DNA of 48,910 bases from a virus. Of the stretch, positions 40,618-47,773 are shown piece after piece. The notes under the pieces were generated by a model. That model ran no database searches, was not told where the DNA came from, and saw only the letters and a list, made by a program, of their open reading frames with translations. The first letter of the stretch is position 1, and the number at the start of each line of letters is the position of its first letter. A program made the translations under genes and the position numbers. The stretch lies in the IMG/VR virus record IMGVR_UViG_3300023112_000025, positions 1 through 48,910 of that record. One strand, 5' to 3'.

Positions 40618-42816
40618 CTACTTACCTTTCTTATCTTTATTACTATTCGATTTACCCGACAAGTCCATCTTGCTCAGGGCTATTTGTTCTGGGGTCTTTC
40701 CCTTTATCAACATCTGTGCATTCAGATCTTTCTGGAACGCCATATCTGCACGCTGCTGGATTACCATCTGGTGCTGGCCAATATGCATATTCATACGGTT
40801 AAGCAGTTCAATCATTAAGGCATTGCCAGTACTCTTTGCTTTCCAAAAGTTACTCAACAAGTATTCACTGTGCACCTGAATGTGAACTGAATGATCGTCA
40901 AAGTTATTAACCTGCGGTACAAATAAATATTGCTCAAGTATCTGAGCCGTTTGCTCAGGAGTAGCATTTTCCGGAATGTTAACATCTTTAAGATTCTCTT
41001 CTGCAGCAAGGAATTCTTTTGCCGCAAAATTCTTCTGCTTTGAATGCTTCTGCATAAGAGCAGTAGCGTTACCCATATTCATTTGCTCAAGCGTCCATAT
41101 TCGAAGTTCCGGGTCCTGCGGATCACCGAGAACACCAGACCCCCATGCTTGAAACGCCTGTATCTTTTCAGCTTCTTTGTCAAGCGGCATAGAAGAATGA
41201 CGCCTGACTATTACATTTACTTTACCTTGCAATTGCTGACGATCGATCTTGTAGACTGTCCAGTCGTAATCGGTTCCGACGACATTTACAAGTCTATCGC
41301 TTTCATAGTTTTTAAGTGCCAACGTCAATGCCTGATACGCTACTCTCTGGTCTGCTTCTTCGAACCCTTCGACTATCGGCCCAAGTTGCCTTGTGTCTGC
41401 ATTGGCAAGCCTTTCAAGCCCTTTACCGCTTTCGATGTTCCGTGGTGCTATTCCCTGTGATGCATGATGGAATGCAAACAAAGAATCGATCGCAAGTTTC
41501 TTGTCATTTAAATAAGAAAAGACCTGGCTATTCATAGGAACGCCCGCTTCTCGCGTTGGCTTTCCAACTGGGCCGTCATATTCGATTATATTACCAGCAC
41601 CGTTAGATAACGTTCTATGCCTAAGCTTAGCCGACTTCGGTGCCATAATAATGGCATTACCCATAATGTCGATGTTCTCGTCAATCTGACTTGCCAGCTC
41701 GTTCAGCTTTCTCTGTAACGGTCTTGCTTGGCTTATCCGGCTGATGGAACCGTTAGATACACCGACAACGTTCATCGGTGCTGCAGGGATAAACGGAAGT
41801 TCTCCGTGAGGATACATTTCTGTTGGATATGGGGCATGCATAACAACCTGCGTCCCAAGCATAACAGCATAGATTCCGGTCGGCATTGACTTTGAAGGCT
41901 TTTCCCAGTATTCGTAATAATCAATGAACTCGTCAGATTCAAGTTGCATATGAGATGAAGCATCCATCTTTGGCGTAAATGTTGTTTTGTTTCCGGCAAA
42001 CCCACTGACCAGACTATTGAACCGTCGCGTCAATCCAACTTCAAACTCAGATTCCCCTGCCTCCCTTGCAGATGTAAACTGAGATTTTAGCTTACTGTGT
42101 ACTTCTGTGCCAAATCTGTCAACTACCCAGTTGCCGGTAACACGCTTTGAATGGATAATCCATTTCAACTTATTAAGATTCGTTTCCCTGAAATCATAGA
42201 TAAGTTGATTTGTTGGGATGCATTCAATTTGAACATCTCCCTGCATGATTGCTTCGCCAACCTCAAGGTTTGGGTTATGTGCAAGATTTTCTGAGCCATC
42301 TTCATTGAATGGATCCGGATTGATACCGACAACCGTTTCATTTGCGTCCCAGTAAACCTTACGCCATCCGATAGTGGAAATATCCCACCACAGAACAGCC
42401 TCACCGCGTTTAAAGTCTCTTCCGAGCTTACGCTGAAGAACCTTGAGTATCTTATCGCCGGCAATAGCGGTCGCACGATCATCATCGTCAGTACCAGCCG
42501 GTACAACGTCAAAGAGTGCCGGACTCGCCGTAGCAGTAGCGACATCATTCTGTACCGCAGGCAGGATGACATTAACAACTTCATCGGTTGTACGCCTCTT
42601 GGCTGCAGGCCGAATAACGTCACCAAGAATCTCGATGTTTTGATACCCAACAAGATAACATACATTGGCAGTAATCTCGTTGACAATCAATCTTCTATGT
42701 ATATTGAAACTGTATTTCCGCGTACTCATCATCTTCCCGATATGAAGAGCCTGCGGATCGTCAGTCATTATGAACTGAGTCTGCATTTTTATTTTGTCAG
42801 TCTTACGTTCTTCCAA
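40618..42816 (-). CDS. Portal protein, P22 type
   Basis: 732 residues, the size of P22-like portals. Contains a beta/alpha wing (WWDISTIGWRKVYWDANET, then IECIPTNQLIYDFR), a helical stem-to-crown segment (ARPLQRKLNELASQIDENID), PRNIESGKGLERLANADTRQ, and a C-terminal helical barrel (AQMLIKGKTPEQIALSKMDL). The start is TTG at 42814-42816 with AAGGAAG 7 bases upstream; the first ATG (residue 11) has no ribosome site. It forms the DNA channel at one capsid vertex. It overlaps the zinc-ribbon gene by 14 bases. Confidence 0.8.
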   Translation of the reverse strand: MEERKTDKIKMQTQFIMTDDPQALHIGKMMSTRKYSFNIHRRLIVNEITANVCYLVGYQNIEILGDVIRPAAKRRTTDEVVNVILPAVQNDVATATASPALFDVVPAGTDDDDRATAIAGDKILKVLQRKLGRDFKRGEAVLWWDISTIGWRKVYWDANETVVGINPDPFNEDGSENLAHNPNLEVGEAIMQGDVQIECIPTNQLIYDFRETNLNKLKWIIHSKRVTGNWVVDRFGTEVHSKLKSQFTSAREAGESEFEVGLTRRFNSLVSGFAGNKTTFTPKMDASSHMQLESDEFIDYYEYWEKPSKSMPTGIYAVMLGTQVVMHAPYPTEMYPHGELPFIPAAPMNVVGVSNGSISRISQARPLQRKLNELASQIDENIDIMGNAIIMAPKSAKLRHRTLSNGAGNIIEYDGPVGKPTREAGVPMNSQVFSYLNDKKLAIDSLFAFHHASQGIAPRNIESGKGLERLANADTRQLGPIVEGFEEADQRVAYQALTLALKNYESDRLVNVVGTDYDWTVYKIDRQQLQGKVNVIVRRHSSMPLDKEAEKIQAFQAWGSGVLGDPQDPELRIWTLEQMNMGNATALMQKHSKQKNFAAKEFLAAEENLKDVNIPENATPEQTAQILEQYLFVPQVNNFDDHSVHIQVHSEYLLSNFWKAKSTGNALMIELLNRMNMHIGQHQMVIQQRADMAFQKDLNAQMLIKGKTPEQIALSKMDLSGKSNSNKDKKGK

Positions 42817-43021
42817 GATTCACTTCCTTTTCAATACCGTTATCGGTAGTTACAAGAAACGATGTATCACAACCAATGCATTTTATTACCGCGTCCCTGG
42901 CAAGGACTTCCATGCCTTTGTGTTTCACATGAACAAACGTGCCGTCGTCTTCGAAGTCGCTAATCTTAGCAACCTTACGGTAGCATTTTGGACAGTTCAA
43001 ATTTTTAGATGACTTGGCCAT
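42803..43021 (-). CDS. Small zinc-ribbon protein
   Basis: 72 residues from ATG 43021 (GGAAGAAG upstream). CPKC (10-13) and CIGC (48-51) make a zinc ribbon around a beta hairpin (GTFVHVKHKGMEVLARDAVI). It lies between terminase and portal genes and overlaps both neighbours. Possibly binds terminase or DNA; unrecognised. Confidence 0.6.
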   Translation of the reverse strand: MAKSSKNLNCPKCYRKVAKISDFEDDGTFVHVKHKGMEVLARDAVIKCIGCDTSFLVTTDNGIEKEVNLGRT

Positions 43022-43283
43022 GTTCTTCTTCCGCATCTTCTGTTTCTGTTTCGTCTTTAGAGGTATCATATCCAGCAATAAACAATTCGATATCGCCCAT
43101 CTCCTTGATAAGCTCAGGTTTCAGCAATTTCATCCGCAACCAACATGAATGGAAATAACTATCTCTTGTGCACAGTACGTCACTGATCTGGTCTGGAACT
43201 TTTGCTGGCTCTGGCATATCCAGTGCTTTCATGACTTCATCTACCGTTGACCCGAATAGTCTTTCCCTAATCTTTTCAATCAT
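43005..43283 (-). CDS. Hypothetical acidic protein
   Basis: 92 residues; helical start (MIEKIRERLFGSTVDEVMKA) and very acidic end (SKDETETEDAEEEHG). It overlaps the terminase nuclease gene by 4 bases (ATGA). Ribosome site AAAGGG. Unrecognised. Confidence 0.55.
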   Translation of the reverse strand: MIEKIRERLFGSTVDEVMKALDMPEPAKVPDQISDVLCTRDSYFHSCWLRMKLLKPELIKEMGDIELFIAGYDTSKDETETEDAEEEHGQVI

Positions 43284-43990
43284 AATACAATCCCTTTCTG
43301 TGTTCTGCCTGACGACAATTGCTTCCTAAACTGTTTCCATGCTTTCTGTACGTCAACGTCCTGCGTCTGATGCGTTATTACCTGTTTTTTCCGAGGCTTT
43401 GCAAACGGATAAAGCTTTGCTCCATGATAGGCCATCATCAAGGCCATTACCGTATCGTCATTGAATCCGTCTGCCGCACCTGCTTTTCCCTTTGACTGCA
43501 TATAGACAAAGTTCATCATCTCCGAGATCGTTACCGGGTCATGCAGGACGATACCGCCTTCTGACAATGCCAGTTGCATTTCATTTATCAATAACCACTT
43601 TGACGATTCTGTGGTTCTGAATCCATACTTGTCCGAGATATCCATATCCTGATCGAGTCTGGTTTCAGCTTGATAGTTTCTTGGGTACTTATAATAATCT
43701 AAAAGAGCATCCTGTACTGAGTTACCCGGGTAGTTGATTTCCATTACTATCAGGGCTTCGTTATAAAACCGTCCGAGTTGGTTGGCGAATTCGCTTACTT
43801 TATTTACAGGCCATTTCGCTCGGAATACGGCGACCTGCTCGAACGGTATTGTGTTACTTAGTATTTGGAAGCATGTGTAGTCGTCTGCAAGTCCAGTACT
43901 TGCGTCACCGCCAAGCGTGTATACCATTCCTGGCTCTGGAAGCCTCATAATTCGCAATGGACCCATTTCTTGTTCGACAAATTGGTGCAT
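43280..43990 (-). CDS. Large terminase, C-terminal nuclease half (split gene)
   Basis: 236 residues. The RNase H-fold nuclease motifs of large terminases: LGGDASTGLADDY (Asp29), ALIVMEINYPG (Glu84), and DGFNDDTVMALMMA (Asp178/179). It starts MHQFVEQEMGPLRIMRLPEP, the linker normally found between ATPase and nuclease domains, so the break is at the domain boundary. It cuts the DNA concatemer in packaging. The ATG overlaps the stop of the DUF2829 gene (TAATG), which suggests translational coupling; no strong ribosome site of its own. Confidence 0.82.
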   Translation of the reverse strand: MHQFVEQEMGPLRIMRLPEPGMVYTLGGDASTGLADDYTCFQILSNTIPFEQVAVFRAKWPVNKVSEFANQLGRFYNEALIVMEINYPGNSVQDALLDYYKYPRNYQAETRLDQDMDISDKYGFRTTESSKWLLINEMQLALSEGGIVLHDPVTISEMMNFVYMQSKGKAGAADGFNDDTVMALMMAYHGAKLYPFAKPRKKQVITHQTQDVDVQKAWKQFRKQLSSGRTQKGIVL

Positions 43991-44259
43991 TATTCTACTT
44001 CTACCCAGTCGTCAGCTAAAATGTCACTCTGTGATGCTAGCCAAGGAACCACATTGCCTTGATCTGTCTTCATTGCGATATAAGCACCGTATTCTACTGT
44101 GTCTCCGAATTCTGCTTTTGCGACATCTGTGACAGTTTTGTAGGAGTTGGCTGGAACATGATATAGAAACATCCCTTTGCCGTTCCATCCTGCCCTTGCG
44201 ACTTTTCTGCCATCCATTAAGATCCCGAGTGCATCGCTGAAAAATAAACTTTCTTCCAT
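43990..44259 (-). CDS. DUF2829 / Tad2-type Thoeris anti-defence protein
   Basis: 89 residues that match the whole DUF2829 pattern: FSDALGILMDGRKVARAGWN (helix plus RxGWNGKGMF, 22-31), a mid beta hairpin (EYGAYIAMKTDQGN), and the C-terminal WLASQSDILADDW (73-85). Tad2 proteins of this family bind and hold the cyclic nucleotide signal made by Thoeris TIR proteins, so they block that defence. The gene sits exactly between the two halves of the large terminase: 23 bases after the ATPase half and overlapping the nuclease half by one base. AAAGG ribosome site. Some DUF2829 members may have other ligands. Confidence 0.8.
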   Translation of the reverse strand: MEESLFFSDALGILMDGRKVARAGWNGKGMFLYHVPANSYKTVTDVAKAEFGDTVEYGAYIAMKTDQGNVVPWLASQSDILADDWVEVE

Positions 44260-44282
44260 AATCCTATGCCTTTCTTAATATA

Positions 44283-45254
44283 CTATCCTGCTAACGCCAA
44301 TGTCCCATCGACATGTGGCATTGCTGAATTTTCAAGTGCTACTAATAGTTTCCTGTCGAATACCGGACGGCCACCAAAGATGATATATTTGCCTTCAATA
44401 CGAACCTGTCTTTCATCTTCCGGCATTGACTTACAAAGCTTGTCAATCTCGCTGATCGGAATGTACGGATTCTCACGCATTCCAGCCATCGTGTAATAAA
44501 CATCTTCTCGGTCAAGCGTGTCCTTCAGCCACTTGGTTCCTTCGACTGGTGTTGCTGTCATTAGCCAAGGTGCTGCCTTGTCAAGCGTCCTGATCTCAAG
44601 CTCACCAAACACACCCTCTTTCAAAGGTTCTTCGTCTACCCAGGCAAAGTCGATCTTAGCACTTTGAAACTTTTGCTTTCCGGAGTCTACTGACTTAAAC
44701 CAGACTTCCCATTCTCTGCCGTCAGACTTCAATGACCAGTACCCAAGCTTACCGTGCCATTTCCCTTTTTCTTTGTACCGCTTTGGGATAAGCGATTCGA
44801 AATAAGGTTGCAATACAGATCCTATACACTTGCTGTCAAGCCCGACAATCCATGCTATGCCCTCTTTAGGGCTTTCATAGGTAGGATGCTCGCCTGTGAC
44901 CATCATCGCTGTCACAAAGGCACCCATTTGACTTTTGCCGATACGGTTCGCTCCACAAGCGACACAGCCTTTGTATTTTGGCATATTCCAGATAATGTCA
45001 TACTGCCAACTCGGTCCACCGCTACGGTTCCGGTACGGCATCATCTTGTAGTAGAGTTCTTCGCCTCTTGCCAAAACTTCCGTCACTAGCTGTCGATTCG
45101 TTTTTAGCCAGTTCAAAGCCTCTTTCCCCTTCGACGTATGACTCGACATAGCGGCGAGATTCCTGAGCCTCGTCAATTTGTCTAAATAGTTCTTCATCTG
45201 ATGATAAGGAAACCTCAACTGTAATGTCTTTTTTTGCTGGAGCTTTGAGTCCAT
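44283..45254 (-). CDS. Large terminase, N-terminal ATPase half (split gene)
   Basis: 323 residues in the longest frame. P-loop GANRIGKS (101-108), Walker B IDFAWVDEEP (201-210, Asp208/Glu209), and a motif III-like LMTATPVEG. It ends after GGRPVFDRKLLVALEN and a short tail, where intact terminases go on into the nuclease domain. It drives DNA into the procapsid. The start is uncertain: ATG at 45254 would overlap the small terminase gene by 233 bases; other choices are ATG 45149, GTG 45086, TTG 45074 or ATG 45044, and the first residues before the P-loop do not decide. Confidence 0.8.
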   Translation of the reverse strand: MDSKLQQKKTLQLRFPYHQMKNYLDKLTRLRNLAAMSSHTSKGKEALNWLKTNRQLVTEVLARGEELYYKMMPYRNRSGGPSWQYDIIWNMPKYKGCVACGANRIGKSQMGAFVTAMMVTGEHPTYESPKEGIAWIVGLDSKCIGSVLQPYFESLIPKRYKEKGKWHGKLGYWSLKSDGREWEVWFKSVDSGKQKFQSAKIDFAWVDEEPLKEGVFGELEIRTLDKAAPWLMTATPVEGTKWLKDTLDREDVYYTMAGMRENPYIPISEIDKLCKSMPEDERQVRIEGKYIIFGGRPVFDRKLLVALENSAMPHVDGTLALAG

Positions 45255-45612
45255 AGATATCTATTACCTTTCCAAGAGCTTTGTCTCTCGCAACATTGTC
45301 CGGAACATACTGTATCTTCTGGTGACTTGCACCTTCTTCGTCGATATCTTCGAGTATTATTGGCTTTTCAGCATCAAGCCCTTTTACTAGAATATCCATA
45401 GTGCCGGCAACGCCTCCAAGAGTTCCATCGTCAAGAAGCTGTAAGGCCATAGCTCGATAGTCCTTGTCTCTCTTGTAGGTCTGCAAGGTATTCCTAGTCA
45501 CGCCCATTTCTTTTGCACATTGCACAACAGTCTTACCTTCTACAAGGTGCTTCTGAACGAACTGAACCTTATTCACCAGCTTTTGCTTTTCCTGTGTCTT
45601 CGATGCTGGCAT
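45022..45612 (-). CDS. Small terminase-like HTH protein
   Basis: 196 residues. An N-terminal helix-turn-helix (VVQCAKEMGVTRNTLQTYKR, about 29-48) followed by a helical middle and an acidic-to-basic C-terminal tail (GSFGKRRRTLLQD). Position directly in front of the large terminase and the HTH fit a small terminase subunit that recognises the pac site. GAGGA ribosome site. The 3' part is overlapped by the longest terminase ATPase frame. Confidence 0.68.
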   Translation of the reverse strand: MPASKTQEKQKLVNKVQFVQKHLVEGKTVVQCAKEMGVTRNTLQTYKRDKDYRAMALQLLDDGTLGGVAGTMDILVKGLDAEKPIILEDIDEEGASHQKIQYVPDNVARDKALGKVIDIYGLKAPAKKDITVEVSLSSDEELFRQIDEAQESRRYVESYVEGERGFELAKNESTASDGSFGKRRRTLLQDDAVPEP

Positions 45613-46036
45613 CTTTTGATTCCTCTATTGACTTGTCAATGAGCTTTGCATACTCTTCCGGATGTTTAAACTTCATGTGCTGGCTGATGCAATTTTTCGG
45701 CATCTTCCTTTCACAGTGCGGACATTTCTCTTTCTTGAGAACTGTTCCACGTTTAACGCCACGTTTTCTTGGTCTGCCACGGCCTTTCCTTTCTGGCGGT
45801 TTCTTGACTGGCTCTTTAGCAGCCGTCTCAATAACCGGATCAAGGCAAAGCTTTATGATGCATTCATGACATACTGCCGAATCAGGCTTTTTGGGTTGAA
45901 GGTGTCTTATTAAGAGCACGATCATCCCGCGTTTTTCTTTCTTGCATATTACACACGTTTGTCTTTTTGACGACTGCTCAAAAATCCTAGCCTTTATGTT
46001 TTCCAGGCCGGTTTTGAATCGAACTAACACTGACAT
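45569..46036 (-). CDS. Zinc-finger and AT-hook DNA-binding protein
   Basis: 155 residues with three nucleic-acid-binding elements: a CVIC...CHEC four-Cys ribbon (28-31, 56-59), an AT-hook GRGRPRKRG (85-93) and a classical-looking C2H2 finger CPHC...HMKFKH (105, 108, 120, 125). The arrangement is unusual for a phage. It sits in front of the small terminase gene, overlapping it by 44 bases. Roles in packaging-site binding or late transcription can be imagined, neither shown. Ribosome site AAAGGA. Confidence 0.6.
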   Translation of the reverse strand: MSVLVRFKTGLENIKARIFEQSSKRQTCVICKKEKRGMIVLLIRHLQPKKPDSAVCHECIIKLCLDPVIETAAKEPVKKPPERKGRGRPRKRGVKRGTVLKKEKCPHCERKMPKNCISQHMKFKHPEEYAKLIDKSIEESKDASIEDTGKAKAGE

Positions 46037-46057
46037 TGGTTTTCCTTTCTATATAAA

Positions 46058-46309
46058 TTAGTATCCATCTTCGACAAGCAATAAGTCGTAGCCGCCTATA
46101 GCGTCATTGTCAATTTCGGTTGCATCAATGCATGAAACAGCTCTTATTTTAATATCAGTGCTAGCAGGCAATGGGCCTGCCGGTGCTCCATATTTATAAG
46201 CAAAATGTGAACTCCCGATATTTACAAGTGTGACTTGCCCTTTAATAGAAGCACCCAGCAGTAAAGCAAAAGTGAAACCAAGGAATATATATATAAGTTT
46301 CTTTTTCAT
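46058..46309 (-). CDS. Secreted or anchored small protein
   Basis: 83 residues from the ATG at 46309 (AAGGG 8 bases upstream). A basic start and hydrophobic segment (MKKKLIYIFLGFTFALLLGA) form a signal peptide or anchor; then a small beta-rich domain with one Cys. No lipobox. Function unknown. It lies between fibre-like and DNA-binding genes. Confidence 0.55.
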   Translation of the reverse strand: MKKKLIYIFLGFTFALLLGASIKGQVTLVNIGSSHFAYKYGAPAGPLPASTDIKIRAVSCIDATEIDNDAIGGYDLLLVEDGY

Positions 46310-46320
46310 AACAGATACCC

Positions 46321-46800
46321 TTACCACGGACGAAGATAAACCTTGTGCTGCGAAAGGGCGGCACCAGTGACTGCCGTTATAAGGCCAACGATGTTTGCGA
46401 AACCAAGCGAGTCCATCTTCAGGACTGCTTTTCCATCAGCTTGATTTAGGATCGTAACAGTATGCTGACCCTCTACTGATTCTACGAATTCATCAACATA
46501 ATATCCGCCATCAGACGCTTCCATCGTACCGGCCGTATATGTATAAGTGCCGAGATATTCAGCGTCGCCATTCAAAGGGTATCCCCATAGTTCAAGCGTT
46601 CCAGTCTCGCCATCGGCCCCACAAGTGACATCTATAAAGATGCCATTAGTGAAATCTTGAACCTTAATGCTCTTATCCAGAAGGTTTGTTTGTCTATAAG
46701 CCTCTGTTCGTTGTACTGCATTCAAAGCTGTATCCTTAGACGCCTCTATAACCGTATTGATCTTTCGCTTAGATGCTATTTTGACATTTGAATAACTCAT
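46321..46800 (-). CDS. Hypothetical virion-type protein
   Basis: 159 residues, beta-rich, with a TSS-like repeat of short strands (GTLELWGYPLNGDAEYLGTY, then HTVTILNQADGKAVLKMDSL) and a final GALSQHKVYLRPW. Position between the collagen-like fibre and a secreted protein suggests a virion or fibre-associated role. Unrecognised. Ribosome site AAGGAA. Confidence 0.5.
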   Translation of the reverse strand: MSYSNVKIASKRKINTVIEASKDTALNAVQRTEAYRQTNLLDKSIKVQDFTNGIFIDVTCGADGETGTLELWGYPLNGDAEYLGTYTYTAGTMEASDGGYYVDEFVESVEGQHTVTILNQADGKAVLKMDSLGFANIVGLITAVTGAALSQHKVYLRPW

Positions 46801-46820
46801 AAGTTTTCCTTATAATAGTT

Positions 46821-47453
46821 TTATAAATTTGCTTCATCTAATCTTTTTTTCAGAGCTAATAATTCTGACCGGATAAATCCGACCTCTGTTGCATCAATGC
46901 CCGCAACCCCCGGCCTTCCTGTTGGACCTGGTATACCGCGTCTTCCCGGAGGCCCTTGCTGTCCATCCTTGCCGTCGACTCCATTCGTTCCATTTATTCC
47001 ATCGCTTCCACGCTCTCCACGTTCGCCGTCAATGCCATTCGTGCCATTAGTGCCATCAATGCCGTCTCTGCCAACAAAACCGTCTAAGCCGTTCTTGCCG
47101 GGATTCCCATCGACACCATGAAGACCATCTGTGCCGGGTTCACCTTTAGGACCGCGAGGGCCAAGTTTTCCGTCCTTGCCGTCTTTTCCGTCCTTGCCGT
47201 TAATGCCGTCCTTATAATCAACTCCCTTTATCGGAGTAAGTCCATTAGCCCCATCAGCTCCGTTAACTCCATTGGTCCCGGCAATACCAGTCGCACCCGT
47301 ATCGCCCTTATCTCCTTTGGCGAATATCTTGATCGGCTTCTTTGGGTCACCTTTAAAGAAAAGCTTGCCGCCCTTCACCATAAGCGAATCCATTAAAGTC
47401 TGAGCAAGTGCAGTCAGTTTTTGTTTTCCGCTATACTTTGTTCGATCAGTCAT
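46821..47453 (-). CDS. Collagen-like fibre protein
   Basis: 210 residues. A short N-terminal domain (residues 1-45), then about 45 Gly-X-Y triplets (47-185: GDKGDTGATGIAGTNG..., with GKDGKDGKDGK and GPPGRRGIPGPTGRPG), broken twice by short non-triplet bits (PIKGVDYKD), and a C-terminal coiled-coil-like tail (VGFIRSELLALKKRLDEANL) that may trimerise it. Phage collagen-like proteins form thin tail or head fibres. Translationally coupled to the gene before it (ATGA). Confidence 0.85.
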   Translation of the reverse strand: MTDRTKYSGKQKLTALAQTLMDSLMVKGGKLFFKGDPKKPIKIFAKGDKGDTGATGIAGTNGVNGADGANGLTPIKGVDYKDGINGKDGKDGKDGKLGPRGPKGEPGTDGLHGVDGNPGKNGLDGFVGRDGIDGTNGTNGIDGERGERGSDGINGTNGVDGKDGQQGPPGRRGIPGPTGRPGVAGIDATEVGFIRSELLALKKRLDEANL

Positions 47454-47773
47454 CGTGCTATAAACCTCTGTAATCCGGCTATTTCGTTTGTATATATGAA
47501 TACTGGTTCAAGAGTAATATTAGCAGTCGAGCTAACTGCGTACAATACAATATGATCTGCGTATGTCTCGTCCTGGGTTATATTAAAGATGTAGACTCCC
47601 GGAGCATTTGTTGGATCAAGTTCAGTTGGGTTGATATCATCTGTTGCCTGCATCGAACCAGCATCTAATGAAATTTGAGCTGTGATATTCAGAGTATCCC
47701 CGGTCTTTGCTGCTTCAGCATCAGTGTCGTATGCAAAGACCGCTATAACTTGATCAGGGACGTTTCTATACAT
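47450..47773 (-). CDS. Hypothetical protein between two fibre genes
   Basis: 107 residues, one beta-sandwich-like domain (VIAVFAYDTDAEAAKTGDTL, NITAQISLDAGSMQATDDIN, GVYIFNITQDE). Such domains are common in phage fibre chains and are probably structural. Ribosome site GGAGG. It overlaps both neighbours, so co-expressed with the collagen-like fibre and the tailspike. Confidence 0.55.
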   Translation of the reverse strand: MYRNVPDQVIAVFAYDTDAEAAKTGDTLNITAQISLDAGSMQATDDINPTELDPTNAPGVYIFNITQDETYADHIVLYAVSSTANITLEPVFIYTNEIAGLQRFIAR

